A stretch of 52,269 nucleotides of DNA from CAZSSM01 sp964609385 (GCA_964609385.1 CAZSSM010000051.1:1-52269), one strand, 5' to 3'. Counted from the stretch's first letter, positions 1 to 9,074 are shown. Program-made: numbers and translations. The notes: generated from the sequence alone by a model not told the origin.

Positions 1-735
1 GGGCTTAACCACATGTAGCTTCTCGCCGGCGGTTTCGCGAAACGTCGCGACCCCGGCCAGCACGTCGCCCCCGCCGAGTTGCTGGAAGCAGAGGAACGTC
101 ACGACCGCCCCGCCAAGCAACAACGCCCCGCCCTGCAACAGGTCCGACCAGACGACCGCCTTGAGACCGCCGTAGATCGTGTAGATCGCCGCGATGAGCC
201 CGATCGACCAGATCCCGAGGTTCTGCGCGATCGTCTCGGCCAGTTCCCGCTCCACGCCCTGCGAGGCGATCGCCCCGGAAATCCCCAGGATCTCGTCGAA
301 GAGGATCGCGCCGCTGTAGAGGACCGTCGCCAGCAGTGCGATCGGGTAGGCCACGACCATGTAGAGGCTCATGATCGACCGCGTCGTCCCGTCGTAGCGA
401 TACTCCAGGAACTCCGGCATCGTATAGATGCCCGCGCGGAGGAACTTCGGCAGGAGGAACCAGGCGATGATCGTCAGGGCGATCGCCGAGGACCACTCAT
501 AGGCGGCGATCGCCAGCCCCGCGTTGCCGAAAGCCTGGCCCGACATCCCCACGAAATGCTCCGTCGAGATGTTCGAGGCGATCAGCGAGAACCCGATCAG
601 CCACCAGGTCAGGCTCCGTCCAGCCAGGAAGTAGTCCTCCGAGGTCTCTTCGCGCCTCGACATGTACAGCGAGACCCCGACGACCACTGCCAGGAACCCG
701 AAGAAGAACAACAAGTTGAGCCAGTTGAGTTCCAT
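1..735 (-). CDS. Sodium/solute symporter (SSS/SLC5 family), C-terminus cut by window edge
   Basis: Integral membrane transporter that would couple sodium import to uptake of a sugar or similar solute. The 245 visible residues begin MELNWLNLLFFFGFL. They show an N-terminal membrane helix, then the SSS-typical stretch EDYFLAGRSLTWW, then IASNISTEHFVGMSGQAFG, which matches the substrate/sodium-site region of SGLT-like sugar symporters. Further helices follow around YAIYTIYGGLKAVVWSDLLQ-like sequence. SSS proteins are usually 500 residues or more, so about half is missing beyond base 1. The gene is divergent from galM, with a 161-bp intergenic region carrying an inverted repeat. The galM-galK neighbourhood suggests galactose or a related hexose as substrate; that is inference. 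The family call is secure. Confidence 0.9.
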   Translation of the reverse strand, partial: MELNWLNLLFFFGFLAVVVGVSLYMSRREETSEDYFLAGRSLTWWLIGFSLIASNISTEHFVGMSGQAFGNAGLAIAAYEWSSAIALTIIAWFLLPKFLRAGIYTMPEFLEYRYDGTTRSIMSLYMVVAYPIALLATVLYSGAILFDEILGISGAIASQGVERELAETIAQNLGIWSIGLIAAIYTIYGGLKAVVWSDLLQGGALLLGGAVVTFLCFQQLGGGDVLAGVATFRETAGEKLHVVKP

Positions 736-819
736 TGCGCAGGCGCCCGGAATCGCGACGAAGGGGGGATGGGATGTGCGGGGTTGAGGTCGGAGCACGA
801 CCGTCTCGAGACCCTCAAC

Positions 820-849
820 ATTGTGGATCGCCGACCGGGGCGACACAAT
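820..849. promoter_or_regulatory. Inverted repeat between the symporter and galM
   Basis: ATTGTG (820-825) pairs with CACAAT (844-849), and the inner TCGCC (828-832) pairs with GGCGA (839-843). This gives an 11-bp stem with a 2-nt bulge and a 6-nt loop. The decamer GACCGTCTCG also occurs as a direct repeat at 799-808 and 852-861, flanking the stem. The site lies in the divergent promoter region of the symporter and galM. It could be an operator for a sugar-responsive regulator or a hairpin in the galM leader. Confidence 0.4.
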
Positions 850-896
850 AAGACCGTCTCGGGAAACCCGGTCCGGACCTTTCGAAGGAACCTCCC

Positions 897-2054
897 ATGC
901 CTCGATTCCAAACACGTTTTCTCTCTCGAATATTTCCGGTCCTTTTCGTCGTCGTCGTCTCCGAGTCCGGTACCGAACTGAGCCGGGCGCAGGAACTCAC
1001 TCGACGACCCTTCGGTCGGACCGCACAAGGCGAGCCGGTCGAGGCCTTCGTGCTGGAGAACGTGGGAGGTGTTCGGGCGACGCTGATCACCCGAGGGGCG
1101 ACCCTGGTCGCGCTTGAGGTGCCCGATCGCGACGGCGAGACCACTGACGTCGTGCTCGGCTTCGACGACGTGGCCGGCTACGAGTCGGAGGGCAACCAGT
1201 ACTTCGGCGCGACCATCGGCCGCGTTGGCAACCGGATCGCCGACGGCCGGTTCACCCTGGACGGCGTGACCTACGAACTGGCGACCAACGACGGGCCCAA
1301 CCATCTCCATGGCGGCGGTCCACAGAGCCTCGACAAGGTCGTCTGGGACGCCGAGCCGTTCAACGATGACAATGGGCTCGGCGTTCGCTTCTCCTATGTC
1401 AGCCCCAACGGCGAGGAAGGCTATCCGGGCACGCTCCATTGCCAGGTCACCTATACGTTGACCGATAGCAACACGATCCAAATCGCCTACCAAGCCAACA
1501 CTGACCGCAAGACGCCGATTAATCTGACCAACCACAGCTATTTCAACCTGAAAGGTGCCGGCGCATCGACGGTCCTCGATCACGTCCTCACCCTCAACGC
1601 CCCGAAGTACACCCCCGTCGACGAAACCCTGATCCCGACCGGCGCGATCGAGTCGGTCGAGGGTACGCCGCTCGACTTCCGTGAGCCCCATGCGATCGGC
1701 GAACGGATCGATGCGCTCGTTGATACGCCGACCCTTGGCTATGATCACAACCTGATCTTGGACCGCGCTAGCAATGACGACGGGACGCTCGTCCAGGCCG
1801 CCACGCTCCGCGACCCCGAGTCGGGCCGGACCATGGAGGTCTGGACCACCGAGCCGGCCGTCCAGTTCTACAGCGGCAACTTCCTCTTCGGCCAAGACGG
1901 CAAGGCCGGCCGGACCTACGTCAAGCGGTCGGCGATCTGCCTGGAGACCCAGCACTACCCCGACTCGGTCAACCATCCCGAGTTCCCCTCGACGATCCTC
2001 CAGCCCGGTCAGACATACCGTCACGTGACCGAGTACCGGTTCGGCAACGAGTGA
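897..2054 (+). CDS. galM: Aldose 1-epimerase (mutarotase), exported
   Basis: Interconverts alpha and beta anomers of galactose or glucose, feeding galactokinase. Of 385 residues, the first ~32 form a signal peptide (basic start MPRFQTRF, hydrophobic IFPVLFVVVV, probable cleavage near SRA-QE), so the enzyme is predicted to act outside the cytoplasmic membrane. The mature part has the galactose-mutarotase pattern: FGATIGRVGNRIADGRF, then NHLHGGG containing a catalytic-type His, NLTNHSYFNL with the second catalytic His, and a late Glu in VEGTPLDF. GAAGGA at 883-888 sits 8 nt before the ATG and supports the start. galK follows after 36 bp, so the two are probably cotranscribed. The family call is certain; export is inferred from the leader. 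Confidence 0.93.
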   Translation: MPRFQTRFLSRIFPVLFVVVVSESGTELSRAQELTRRPFGRTAQGEPVEAFVLENVGGVRATLITRGATLVALEVPDRDGETTDVVLGFDDVAGYESEGNQYFGATIGRVGNRIADGRFTLDGVTYELATNDGPNHLHGGGPQSLDKVVWDAEPFNDDNGLGVRFSYVSPNGEEGYPGTLHCQVTYTLTDSNTIQIAYQANTDRKTPINLTNHSYFNLKGAGASTVLDHVLTLNAPKYTPVDETLIPTGAIESVEGTPLDFREPHAIGERIDALVDTPTLGYDHNLILDRASNDDGTLVQAATLRDPESGRTMEVWTTEPAVQFYSGNFLFGQDGKAGRTYVKRSAICLETQHYPDSVNHPEFPSTILQPGQTYRHVTEYRFGNE

Positions 2055-2090
2055 TCACTCCGATCGAATCCCGAGCAGAAAGCTGATCCT

Positions 2091-3311
2091 GTGTCGCATC
2101 ACGAGGCCGAATCGCTCTCCGAGACCGTCGATCGCGCGACCCGTGGATTCGCCGATCGCTACGGCCGCCCGGCCCGCTGGATCGTCGCCGCGCCGGGGCG
2201 CGTCAACTTGATTGGCGAACACATCGACTATAACGATGGATGCGTCTTGCCGATGGCGATCGATCGGTACACGGTCATCGCCGCCGATCGACCCACCCCG
2301 AACCAATCCGACCGTCGGTCCTTCCTGATCCTCAGCGAGGAGATCTCCGGGCTCGTGGAATTGGAGATCGGCTCGGATCGGGCCGCGTCTACGCCCGACG
2401 ATGTACCTCGGTCAGGCTGGTCACGATACCTCGAGGGCGTCCTGGAGGTCCTCCAGGGCGAAGGGCTCGAAGCCGGCCCACTGGACATCCTGATCGCTTC
2501 AGATGTCCCGGTCGGCAGCGGCCTCTCCAGCAGTGCGGCCTTGGAGGTGGCCACGGCGACGCTCGTCGAGGCGGTCCATAATCGACCGTTGGAGTTGTCC
2601 ACCAAGGCGCTCTTGTGTCAACGGGCCGAGCACGAATATGCCGGTGTCCCTTGTGGGATCATGGACCAGTTCAGCTCGGTCCACGGTCGCACCGACCACC
2701 TGATGCGGATCGACTGCCGGAGCCTCGACGTGGTGCACGTTCCGTTCGACGACCCGGCCCTGACCGTGTTGATCGTCAACACGCGGGTGTCTCACGAGTT
2801 GGGCGCTGGCGAATACGCCGACCGCCGCGAGCGCTGTGAGCGGGCCGCCGAGCAGTTGGGCGTCCGTTCGCTCCGCGACGTCCCGATCATCGACCTCGAA
2901 GAGGCGTTGTTCCGCGTCGACGACGACGTCCAGACCTGCCTCCGCCACGTCGTTACCGAGATTGACCGGACCGCACGCGCCGTCGAGGCGATCGAGCGAC
3001 GCGACTGGCTTGCCTTCGGAAACCTCATGTATGAGAGCCATCGATCGTTGCGCGACGACTATCGCGTCAGTTGTCGCGAGCTGGACCTCTGCGTCGAGGC
3101 GGCCCGCGCCATCGGTGAGGACGGAGGAGTCCTCGGGTCCCGGATGACCGGCGGAGGATTCGGCGGCTGCGCCATCGCCTTGATCCGGACCGAACAGGCC
3201 GACGCCATCGCTCAACAGATTCGCGACGCCTACCGCGACCAGACCGGCATCGACCCGATCCTCTTTCGGTCGCGACCAGCCCAAGGGGCCCAGATCATTC
3301 AGACCCTTTGA
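2091..3311 (+). CDS. galK: Galactokinase
   Basis: GHMP-family kinase that phosphorylates galactose at C1 using ATP, the first committed Leloir step. All three family signatures are visible in the 406 residues: the galactokinase motif APGRVNLIGEHIDYNDG (residues 34-50), the ATP-binding loop PVGSGLSSSAAL (140-151), and the C-terminal GGGFGGCAIAL (354-364). The catalytic-type Asp falls in CGIMDQF (188-194). The start is GTG, with only a weak purine-rich region before it. The length matches bacterial GalK. It lies directly downstream of galM in what looks like one operon. Its 3' end overlaps the stop end of the convergent LamG gene by 17 bp. No galT or galE is visible in the window. Confidence 0.95.
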   Translation: MSHHEAESLSETVDRATRGFADRYGRPARWIVAAPGRVNLIGEHIDYNDGCVLPMAIDRYTVIAADRPTPNQSDRRSFLILSEEISGLVELEIGSDRAASTPDDVPRSGWSRYLEGVLEVLQGEGLEAGPLDILIASDVPVGSGLSSSAALEVATATLVEAVHNRPLELSTKALLCQRAEHEYAGVPCGIMDQFSSVHGRTDHLMRIDCRSLDVVHVPFDDPALTVLIVNTRVSHELGAGEYADRRERCERAAEQLGVRSLRDVPIIDLEEALFRVDDDVQTCLRHVVTEIDRTARAVEAIERRDWLAFGNLMYESHRSLRDDYRVSCRELDLCVEAARAIGEDGGVLGSRMTGGGFGGCAIALIRTEQADAIAQQIRDAYRDQTGIDPILFRSRPAQGAQIIQTL

Positions 3312-6300
3312 GGGTCGGATCATCGGGACGATCGCCGGCCCCATCGTGTCCCGCTCCAAGAGCGACAGGGCCGGGCTCATCGCCGAGGGCGTGGATGGTC
3401 AGGTAAACGTCGAACCGCGCGGGTTGGCCGTCGAGCGTCCGGAGGTCGGTCGCGATCTGGAGTTGGTCGACCGGCCGGATCTCGGGGATGCTCAAGAAGA
3501 CCGTCCGACCGTCCTCCAGCAACCGCGCCGAGGTGATCGGCAATGGCTCGTGACCGATCGCCTCCGGATCGCTCGGGCGATAATGGAACGATCCGTAGGT
3601 CTCGCTCCATCGGTAGTTCCAATGCTCGGCGCGATAGCGGTCGACATCTTCGGCCCGCTCCGGATCGAGAACCTGGTGAAACGTGAGCGCGATCCCGTCA
3701 CGATACGTCCGGAATCCGGAGGGCATCGGGTTGGGCCTCCCGGTGGCCCGGACGCGTTGGAGGCAGCCGTCGCGGACGGCACCGGTCTGCCAGCCGTCCA
3801 GGCCGACGACGTAGAGCTGACCGTCGCGCGGGCTGAAGTTGGCCTCGGCCGCGCCCGACTCGAAGGCGAGCCCGGGGAACCGGACCGTCGCCCCCTGCCA
3901 ACGATCGCCGACCCGCTCGCGGAGCACCGCGTGGAGCGTACAGCGCCCCCAGGACAGGTGCAGCATCTCGTCGCGATGGTAGTCGCCCCAGCGATCACCT
4001 TCGACCCAGACCTGTCCGCCCGAGGAGTTGTCGGCCACCTTCGGGATGTAGCAGAGCGGCGGTTCCGGGCGTTGATCGGGCATCGGCTCAGCATTGCCGA
4101 GGAAGCCGTAGAATCCGCCCGGTACGATCCGATCGATCTTCGAGGAGGGGACCCAGTTCCCCTCGTTGTCGGCGACCGTCACCCAACCGTCAGGACCCCC
4201 GACGCCTAAGCCGAAGGCGTGGCGGAACCCACGCGCCAAGACTTCCAATTGGCTCCCATCGGCCGAGAGCTTCAAAAGCGAACTGCCGTGTGGCGGATCG
4301 GAACCCGACTTGAGGAAGTAGAAGTTCCCCGCCGTATCGGTCTCCAACCGCATCGCGAAGGCATGGGGACGGCCTTCGATCTGCAAGTCGTGGTTGAAAC
4401 TCTCGTAGAAATCCGCTTCGCCATCGTCATTCCGGTCGTGCAAGCGCGTCAACTGATCGCGCCCGAGGACGATGACGCGGCCGTCGACGATCTCTAACCC
4501 GAGCGGTTGATAGAGCCCGGTCGCGTGCCGAGTCCAAGTGACCTCGTCGAGGTCGTCATCGAGCCCGCGCACGATCCAGACATCGCCGTGTGCGGTCGCC
4601 AAGGCGGCATCGCCGTTTGGGAAGAAGGCGAAGGCGCTGACGAAGAACAACGCGCGGAACCGATTCTCCCCGGGCAGGCCGATCGTGTCGATCAGGTACG
4701 GGGCTTGACCGTCGTCAACGCCTAAAGTCCCGCTCGTGACCAACGGCTCGCCCCAACGCCCCGTCGTCGGCCGGGCCAACACATCAAAGTCGGCCGTCTC
4801 GGGATCGGCGTCCAGGAACGCGCCGAAGGATTCGAGTTCGCTCGATGTACCCGACCATGCCCAGAGCGTGCCGACCGCCTTAAGATCGGCCGGGATCCGG
4901 AGCGCCACGTCGCCCTCAAGCCGCTCGAAGGCGATTGGGGACGATGCTTCGTCACGGGGGAGCCAGGCGAACGCCCGGATCTCTCGGGTGTTCCGATCCT
5001 CAACGACCACGATAAAGTGGTCGCCGACCTGCTCGAGCTTCGAGGTTTCCGGCGACGACTCGGCCACGGTCCAATAGACGGGCTCGGAGAGTCCCTGAAC
5101 CTCGAGGTGACGGCCGAGCACATGGCGATCGTCGTGACGCTCGATCGTGGTGGTCTCACGGACCGGGGTCCCGGCGATCTCGTAGGTCCAGAGGACCTGA
5201 TCGCCGTGGAGGTGGAGCCCTCGATAATCGATCGCCTCGCGTTCGAGCGGTTCGGGGCGCTCTTCGGAGCGCAGGGGGACGGTCCGCCAGGCCTTAATCC
5301 CGGGCACCGAAGCGATCCGCGTCCCGTCGAGGATCGGCTTGCGGAGCAGCCCGAACCGTCGGGGATGGAGGCTGAGGTCGGCCTCGCTGAAACCGGCCAC
5401 GACCGCGCAACGCTCCAGGTCGAACAGGACCGCCGGCGGATAGTCGACCACCCCAAGGTCCTCATCGCCGGTGTCGAAGAAGACGACCATCCCCTTGGGT
5501 CCGGTCGGGAGGAGGGGCACCTCGATCGAGTGGGACAGGAACGGTCCCTTGTCGGTCGAATGCCAGCGGATGTCCAGCCAGGCGTTGTCCTTCTCGAACT
5601 CGTAGGCGGCGTATCGGTGGGGATAGGGCAGGTTGCGTTGATTGGTTTCGCCGCCGGGCGTCCAACGGGCCAGATAATCGGCCTCCGACTCATCGAAGCG
5701 GAGCAGGACGAGCGTCCGTTCATCGAGGACTTGGGGCGACTCAGGCGCGGCGACGATCGACCGATGACCGGTCGAGATCCGGAGGTCGTCGATCGCCAAC
5801 GGGTTGCGCCGACGATCTTCCAGGCTGCACGCGACGGCCAAAGCACCGACTGGCTTCGGCAGAGGGATGATTTGCAGGACCTCCTCGGCGACGACACGGC
5901 CATCGAGCAGGACCTTGGCGTGATGGGGGCTGAGGACCGCCGTGATATGATGCCAACGCCCGACCTCCAAGCGAGCCTGGGAGCGGATCTCAGAGGGTTT
6001 CGCGCCGGAGAGCCGGAGTTCAAGCGCGCCGTCGGGCCCGGTCCGCAACGCCCAGTGCGAGCCGGAGGCCTCCGAGTCGTTGGCCACCAACACCAAAGGT
6101 GTGCCGAGCATCGACAATCGGGCCCAGAACTCGATAGTGATCGTCCCTTCGGAATAGGCCCCGTACTCGGCCCGCCCTTCGGCGAGGTGTCCGCCACGCG
6201 ACCCGTCCAACGCCTCGCCGAATCGACCGGGCACCAACGATGGGTCGTCGGCCGCCTCCGAGACCGACCTCCACCCCGAGGCCCAAACCCAGAGGGCGAC

Positions 6301-6402
6301 CGAGGCCAAGACGACGCAGCCGATCACGGAGACGATCTTTGCGATTCCAAATGCGTATCGCATGGTGAACCTATGCTCAAACAAGACGAGCGTACTCCTC
6401 AC
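3295..6402 (-). CDS. Membrane-anchored LamG plus beta-propeller (sorbosone-dehydrogenase-like) protein
   Basis: Large secreted or membrane-tethered protein of up to 1035 residues. A single N-terminal hydrophobic helix (IVSVIGCVVLASVALWVW) acts as signal or anchor. Residues ~50-215 look like a concanavalin/LamG jelly-roll domain (YSEGTITIEFWARL, VGRWHHITAVL, KVLLDGRVV). A middle beta-rich region of unknown function follows. From ~565 to 900 there is a beta-propeller of the glucose/sorbosone-dehydrogenase type (GDAALATAHGDVWIVRGL, LTRLHDRNDDGEADFYESF, GFRHAFGLGVG), with a Ca-binding-like DRNDDGEAD. Planctomycetal relatives are often fused to a cytochrome c domain; I see no CxxCH here. A second ATG 13 codons in (position 6363) is an equally plausible start. 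The function is probably extracellular carbohydrate handling, but no substrate can be assigned. Confidence 0.82.
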   Translation of the reverse strand: MRSTLVLFEHRFTMRYAFGIAKIVSVIGCVVLASVALWVWASGWRSVSEAADDPSLVPGRFGEALDGSRGGHLAEGRAEYGAYSEGTITIEFWARLSMLGTPLVLVANDSEASGSHWALRTGPDGALELRLSGAKPSEIRSQARLEVGRWHHITAVLSPHHAKVLLDGRVVAEEVLQIIPLPKPVGALAVACSLEDRRRNPLAIDDLRISTGHRSIVAAPESPQVLDERTLVLLRFDESEADYLARWTPGGETNQRNLPYPHRYAAYEFEKDNAWLDIRWHSTDKGPFLSHSIEVPLLPTGPKGMVVFFDTGDEDLGVVDYPPAVLFDLERCAVVAGFSEADLSLHPRRFGLLRKPILDGTRIASVPGIKAWRTVPLRSEERPEPLEREAIDYRGLHLHGDQVLWTYEIAGTPVRETTTIERHDDRHVLGRHLEVQGLSEPVYWTVAESSPETSKLEQVGDHFIVVVEDRNTREIRAFAWLPRDEASSPIAFERLEGDVALRIPADLKAVGTLWAWSGTSSELESFGAFLDADPETADFDVLARPTTGRWGEPLVTSGTLGVDDGQAPYLIDTIGLPGENRFRALFFVSAFAFFPNGDAALATAHGDVWIVRGLDDDLDEVTWTRHATGLYQPLGLEIVDGRVIVLGRDQLTRLHDRNDDGEADFYESFNHDLQIEGRPHAFAMRLETDTAGNFYFLKSGSDPPHGSSLLKLSADGSQLEVLARGFRHAFGLGVGGPDGWVTVADNEGNWVPSSKIDRIVPGGFYGFLGNAEPMPDQRPEPPLCYIPKVADNSSGGQVWVEGDRWGDYHRDEMLHLSWGRCTLHAVLRERVGDRWQGATVRFPGLAFESGAAEANFSPRDGQLYVVGLDGWQTGAVRDGCLQRVRATGRPNPMPSGFRTYRDGIALTFHQVLDPERAEDVDRYRAEHWNYRWSETYGSFHYRPSDPEAIGHEPLPITSARLLEDGRTVFLSIPEIRPVDQLQIATDLRTLDGQPARFDVYLTIHALGDEPGPVALGAGHDGAGDRPDDPTLKGSE

Positions 6403-7173
6403 GACGTCGAGGCGGAGACGCGGAGATCCTCATTGAAGCTAACGCATCGGCACAACACGCCGAATCAATGACAAACATTGGCTTTAGATTAGTCCTCGAT
6501 GTCCATAGCTCCTTCAGGACTGAGGATCGGACTCGTTCTGAGGCCGGGATCGTACCAAGAGGTCGCGGAGTCAACTGCTCCAAGGCAGATCAAAGAGGCA
6601 GCCATCTCGAGACATCTGTCAGAAATTCTGCTTTCCCGCTTCAAACGGCTCTTTGGTTTACCCAGGATTACTTAAGAACGGAATCTTTTTTTGTTCAGGT
6701 TGCTCGTTTTGGAGATCGCCTGGACGTCAAAAGCTCAGACAGCACCGCAGTGTTTGAGATGCTGGTTGCCTTGGATCTGCAGGAGCAGACGCATCCTTAG
6801 ACCGAGCCTTTAAGGGAATAGTCGTTGGGACCATCGGAGAGCCGACGAGTCGTACGCGATTTCGAGATGTCAGCACCAGGGCCCGCTTCGCTGCGCAGTC
6901 CTACCGACCACCCAACTCTCAAATCTCGCGAGCGATCAGAACGACCACCCCCTGACTCCATTCTCTTGACCAATGGTCCGGGGACAACCCTGAGAGCGAT
7001 CAGATCAAATTTTTCGAAGAAAGGGCCTGACGGTCCCGTCTGTTCACCGCGCCGAGAGAATCCTATGAACGGCCGGTATCGATCCTCTGATCTTACCTAC
7101 GGCGGGTCCCTCGGCGCGTGACGTCGCGGCCGGACCTGCGGTCGGATCGCACGCATCGTTGGGGTCGTCCGGG
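6403..7173. other. Intergenic region, no convincing gene
   Basis: About 770 bp between two divergent genes. Several short open frames occur, but they have low-complexity, arginine- and serine-rich translations and no ribosome-binding sites. A T-run (TTTTTTTG) near 6689-6696 is not preceded by a hairpin. AGTCCT at about 6490 and AGGACT at about 6515 form a weak inverted repeat. I find no RNA gene or repeat family. The region presumably carries promoters for both neighbours. Confidence 0.4.
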
Positions 7174-8034
7174 ATGAGTATCGAGGTCCCTGATTGGAAG
7201 ATCACCCGACGGATCAGCCGCGCGATCCGCGCTGGCAAGCCGATCGATCTGGCCTGCACGGCCGTCGGCGTTGATGCCCCGACCTTGAAGCGCTGGCTGG
7301 CCCTCGGCGAAGCCGCCTACCTCGAGTACGAAGAGGAAGACCCGCATTGCCGCTTCTTCGAGGCCTTCGTCAAGGCCTTGGAATACGCCGACTCGCATCT
7401 CGAAGACGACCCGCAACCGATCGAACCGAAACTTATACCGCCCTCCCAACCCCAAGTTGGATCGAAACCAACCGAGAGCAACCGAGCTTCGGAGTCCTCG
7501 CCCCTGCCTTGGTTGGTTATCGAGGAAGCTCCGATCGAGATCGTCCTCGGCTCGCGGCCGGCTTGGGTCTACGAGACGGATCCGAAGGCGACTTCGGTCC
7601 AGGCACCGGAGCCCCTTCGACCAACCCAGTTCGATCCTGGGTCATCCGAAGAGACACTGGAGGTCCCAACATCTCCGGCTGAGGTCGATGAGACCGAACC
7701 GCGTCACGAGCCGACGCTTGGAGAGGCCGTCGGGGTCCTCCTGGTCGCCCTGATCGTCTTGATCTTGGCCCTCATGCTGGCCTTGGCGGTGATTCCCGTC
7801 GCGCTGGCGGGATTCGCTCTGATCGGGGCGATCCGCTTGGTGACCGGATTGGCCTTCCGCTGGCGGGCCGGTCTGATCGCCCTCGGCGCCGGGTCGATCG
7901 AGGGACTCCCACTCTCCGGTTCGGTCATTTGGACCGCGTGTGGGAAAAGGCCACAGACGCTGGGGATGGTCTCTGTTGATCGGACGGCCGGTTCGGTTTC
8001 GCTGTCGGGTCGGTTGCGGCCTCAGCGGGAATGA
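7174..8034 (+). CDS. Terminase-small-subunit-like helix-turn-helix protein with membrane hairpin
   Basis: Not a recognised named gene. Starting at the internal ATG (7174) gives 286 residues. Residues ~8-75 resemble the helix-turn-helix of phage terminase small subunits and related homeodomain-like proteins: KITRRISRAIRAGKPIDLAC, then VGVDAPTLKRWLALGEAA, then an acidic helix FFEAFVKALEYADS. Residues ~80-195 are Pro/Glu/Ser-rich and probably disordered. Residues ~205-250 are strongly hydrophobic (VGVLLVALIVLILALMLALAVIPVA), enough for two membrane passes. The C-terminal ~50 residues are featureless. No phage genes are nearby, so a packaging role is unlikely; a membrane-tethered DNA-binding protein is a better reading. 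An ATG five codons upstream (7159) is possible. Confidence 0.65.
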   Translation: MSIEVPDWKITRRISRAIRAGKPIDLACTAVGVDAPTLKRWLALGEAAYLEYEEEDPHCRFFEAFVKALEYADSHLEDDPQPIEPKLIPPSQPQVGSKPTESNRASESSPLPWLVIEEAPIEIVLGSRPAWVYETDPKATSVQAPEPLRPTQFDPGSSEETLEVPTSPAEVDETEPRHEPTLGEAVGVLLVALIVLILALMLALAVIPVALAGFALIGAIRLVTGLAFRWRAGLIALGAGSIEGLPLSGSVIWTACGKRPQTLGMVSVDRTAGSVSLSGRLRPQRE

Positions 8035-9074
8035 ACGGCTCGGCGCCCCGGAGCATCGCCAGGCGATCGGCTGCGCGACCGACCGGATCTCGCCAACGGC
8101 TCACCATCCGTGGGGCCGACTTTATTCGAGATCTTCGGCCATGCGTCGCCCCGCACGATCGTCTCTGCGCGACACGGAGCGCCGGAGCGGATCCCGACCA
8201 CGAGCGGGGACCGCGCGACCGCGAGGAGCGGGGGCTCTTTGGCAATCCGGAATCACACGGATCGAGACATCGGCCGATTTTCATACGATCGGCCGCGACC
8301 GCTCCGCATGCGCCGAGACCAGATTTCGGTTCCGATTATGACGGTGAAAACCCCGCATCGATGGGTAAATTCGGCCGGAAACCGATGGGCGGAAATTCGA
8401 TTGGATCCTGGTGAGGCGGTCGGTCAGGGACGGTCGGATGCTTCACAGAACTTTCCCGCTGCGGCTCGGGCCGTCACCGTGTCCCAAGCGGGGATCGGAC
8501 AGGGATCAAATGAAATCGTCATCGCGGTAGGATTCGACCTATGGGACGTTTCGAGATAACGTTCTTCGCGTTCGAGTACGGAGACCTCATTCACCCAATG
8601 GATCGACATGGCCGAACGTTCGTGACGAACCACGTCCGACTTGGGCATCGGGCGAACGTCGCTGGACCGGATCGGCCTCGATGACCAGTCAACCCTGTCC
8701 AGCCCCACAGAAACGGTCGGGCGATCACTCGGGAGGCTCCGTGCGTAATAGGACTGCTCGGGTCGATCGTTCGATCACGAACGGGTTTTGGTCGGGGTTT
8801 TGCTCCCACACGGGGTGTGCTAATCTGCGTGTTCTCTTCAGACTACTCGGCACGAATTTCATCGTTGACGTGCGGAGCCCCTTCAACGGCCCCAGGCGGA
8901 ACCATGGAAGTGAGGTGACCCTATGTCGGGTCCCCCCGTACGGGTGCTCGTGACGGACCCCGATGGTCCTCGACCCGATGCCCCCCGGCTGCGGTCTTGA
9001 ACCGCTCCATAGGATAGCGGTGTGATGACCCGCGCCCCGTCGAGGCGGCGGTCGATCTGCGGGAAGGAGTTCGG
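8035..9074. other. Long intergenic region with structured 3' part
   Basis: About 1040 bp with no credible coding frame; the short open frames have no family resemblance and weak codon structure. The last ~160 bp contain several small hairpins just before the gene at 9075 (annotated separately). GTTCG-ATCA-CGAAC near 8770 is another small stem, followed by a T-containing stretch. I could not identify any known RNA family. Confidence 0.4.
8917..9021 (+). promoter_or_regulatory. Possible structured 5' leader with competing stems
   Basis: Successive short stems: GACCC/GGGTC (8917-8921 with 8928-8932), the palindrome CCCGTACGGG (8935-8944), and GGACC/GGTCC (8955-8959 with 8965-8969). Two stems are mutually exclusive because they share ACCGC: GCGGT (8991-8995) with ACCGC (9001-9005), or ACCGCT (9001-9006) with AGCGGT (9016-9021). 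The downstream gene starts at 9075 with AAGGAG at 9063-9068. Stems of 5-6 bp are not rare in G+C-rich DNA, so this is only suggestive. Confidence 0.3.

Noticed and set aside
79..981. Long plus-strand open frame of 300 codons
   Set aside because: It is antisense to the symporter gene and continues into galM's leader; translation is Arg/Pro-rich with no family match.
609..2024. Minus-strand open frame of 471 codons over galM
   Set aside because: Mirror frame of the well-supported galM; typical of G+C-rich shadow frames.
4722..6471. Long open frames on both strands across the LamG gene
   Set aside because: Low-complexity Ser/Arg-rich translations, overlapping a clear coding frame.
6680..6700. 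T-run after 6680 as a terminator
   Set aside because: No G+C-rich stem directly upstream.
7159..8034. Prophage, because of the terminase-like domain
   Set aside because: No capsid, portal, tail, integrase or lysis gene nearby, and the protein has a membrane hairpin.
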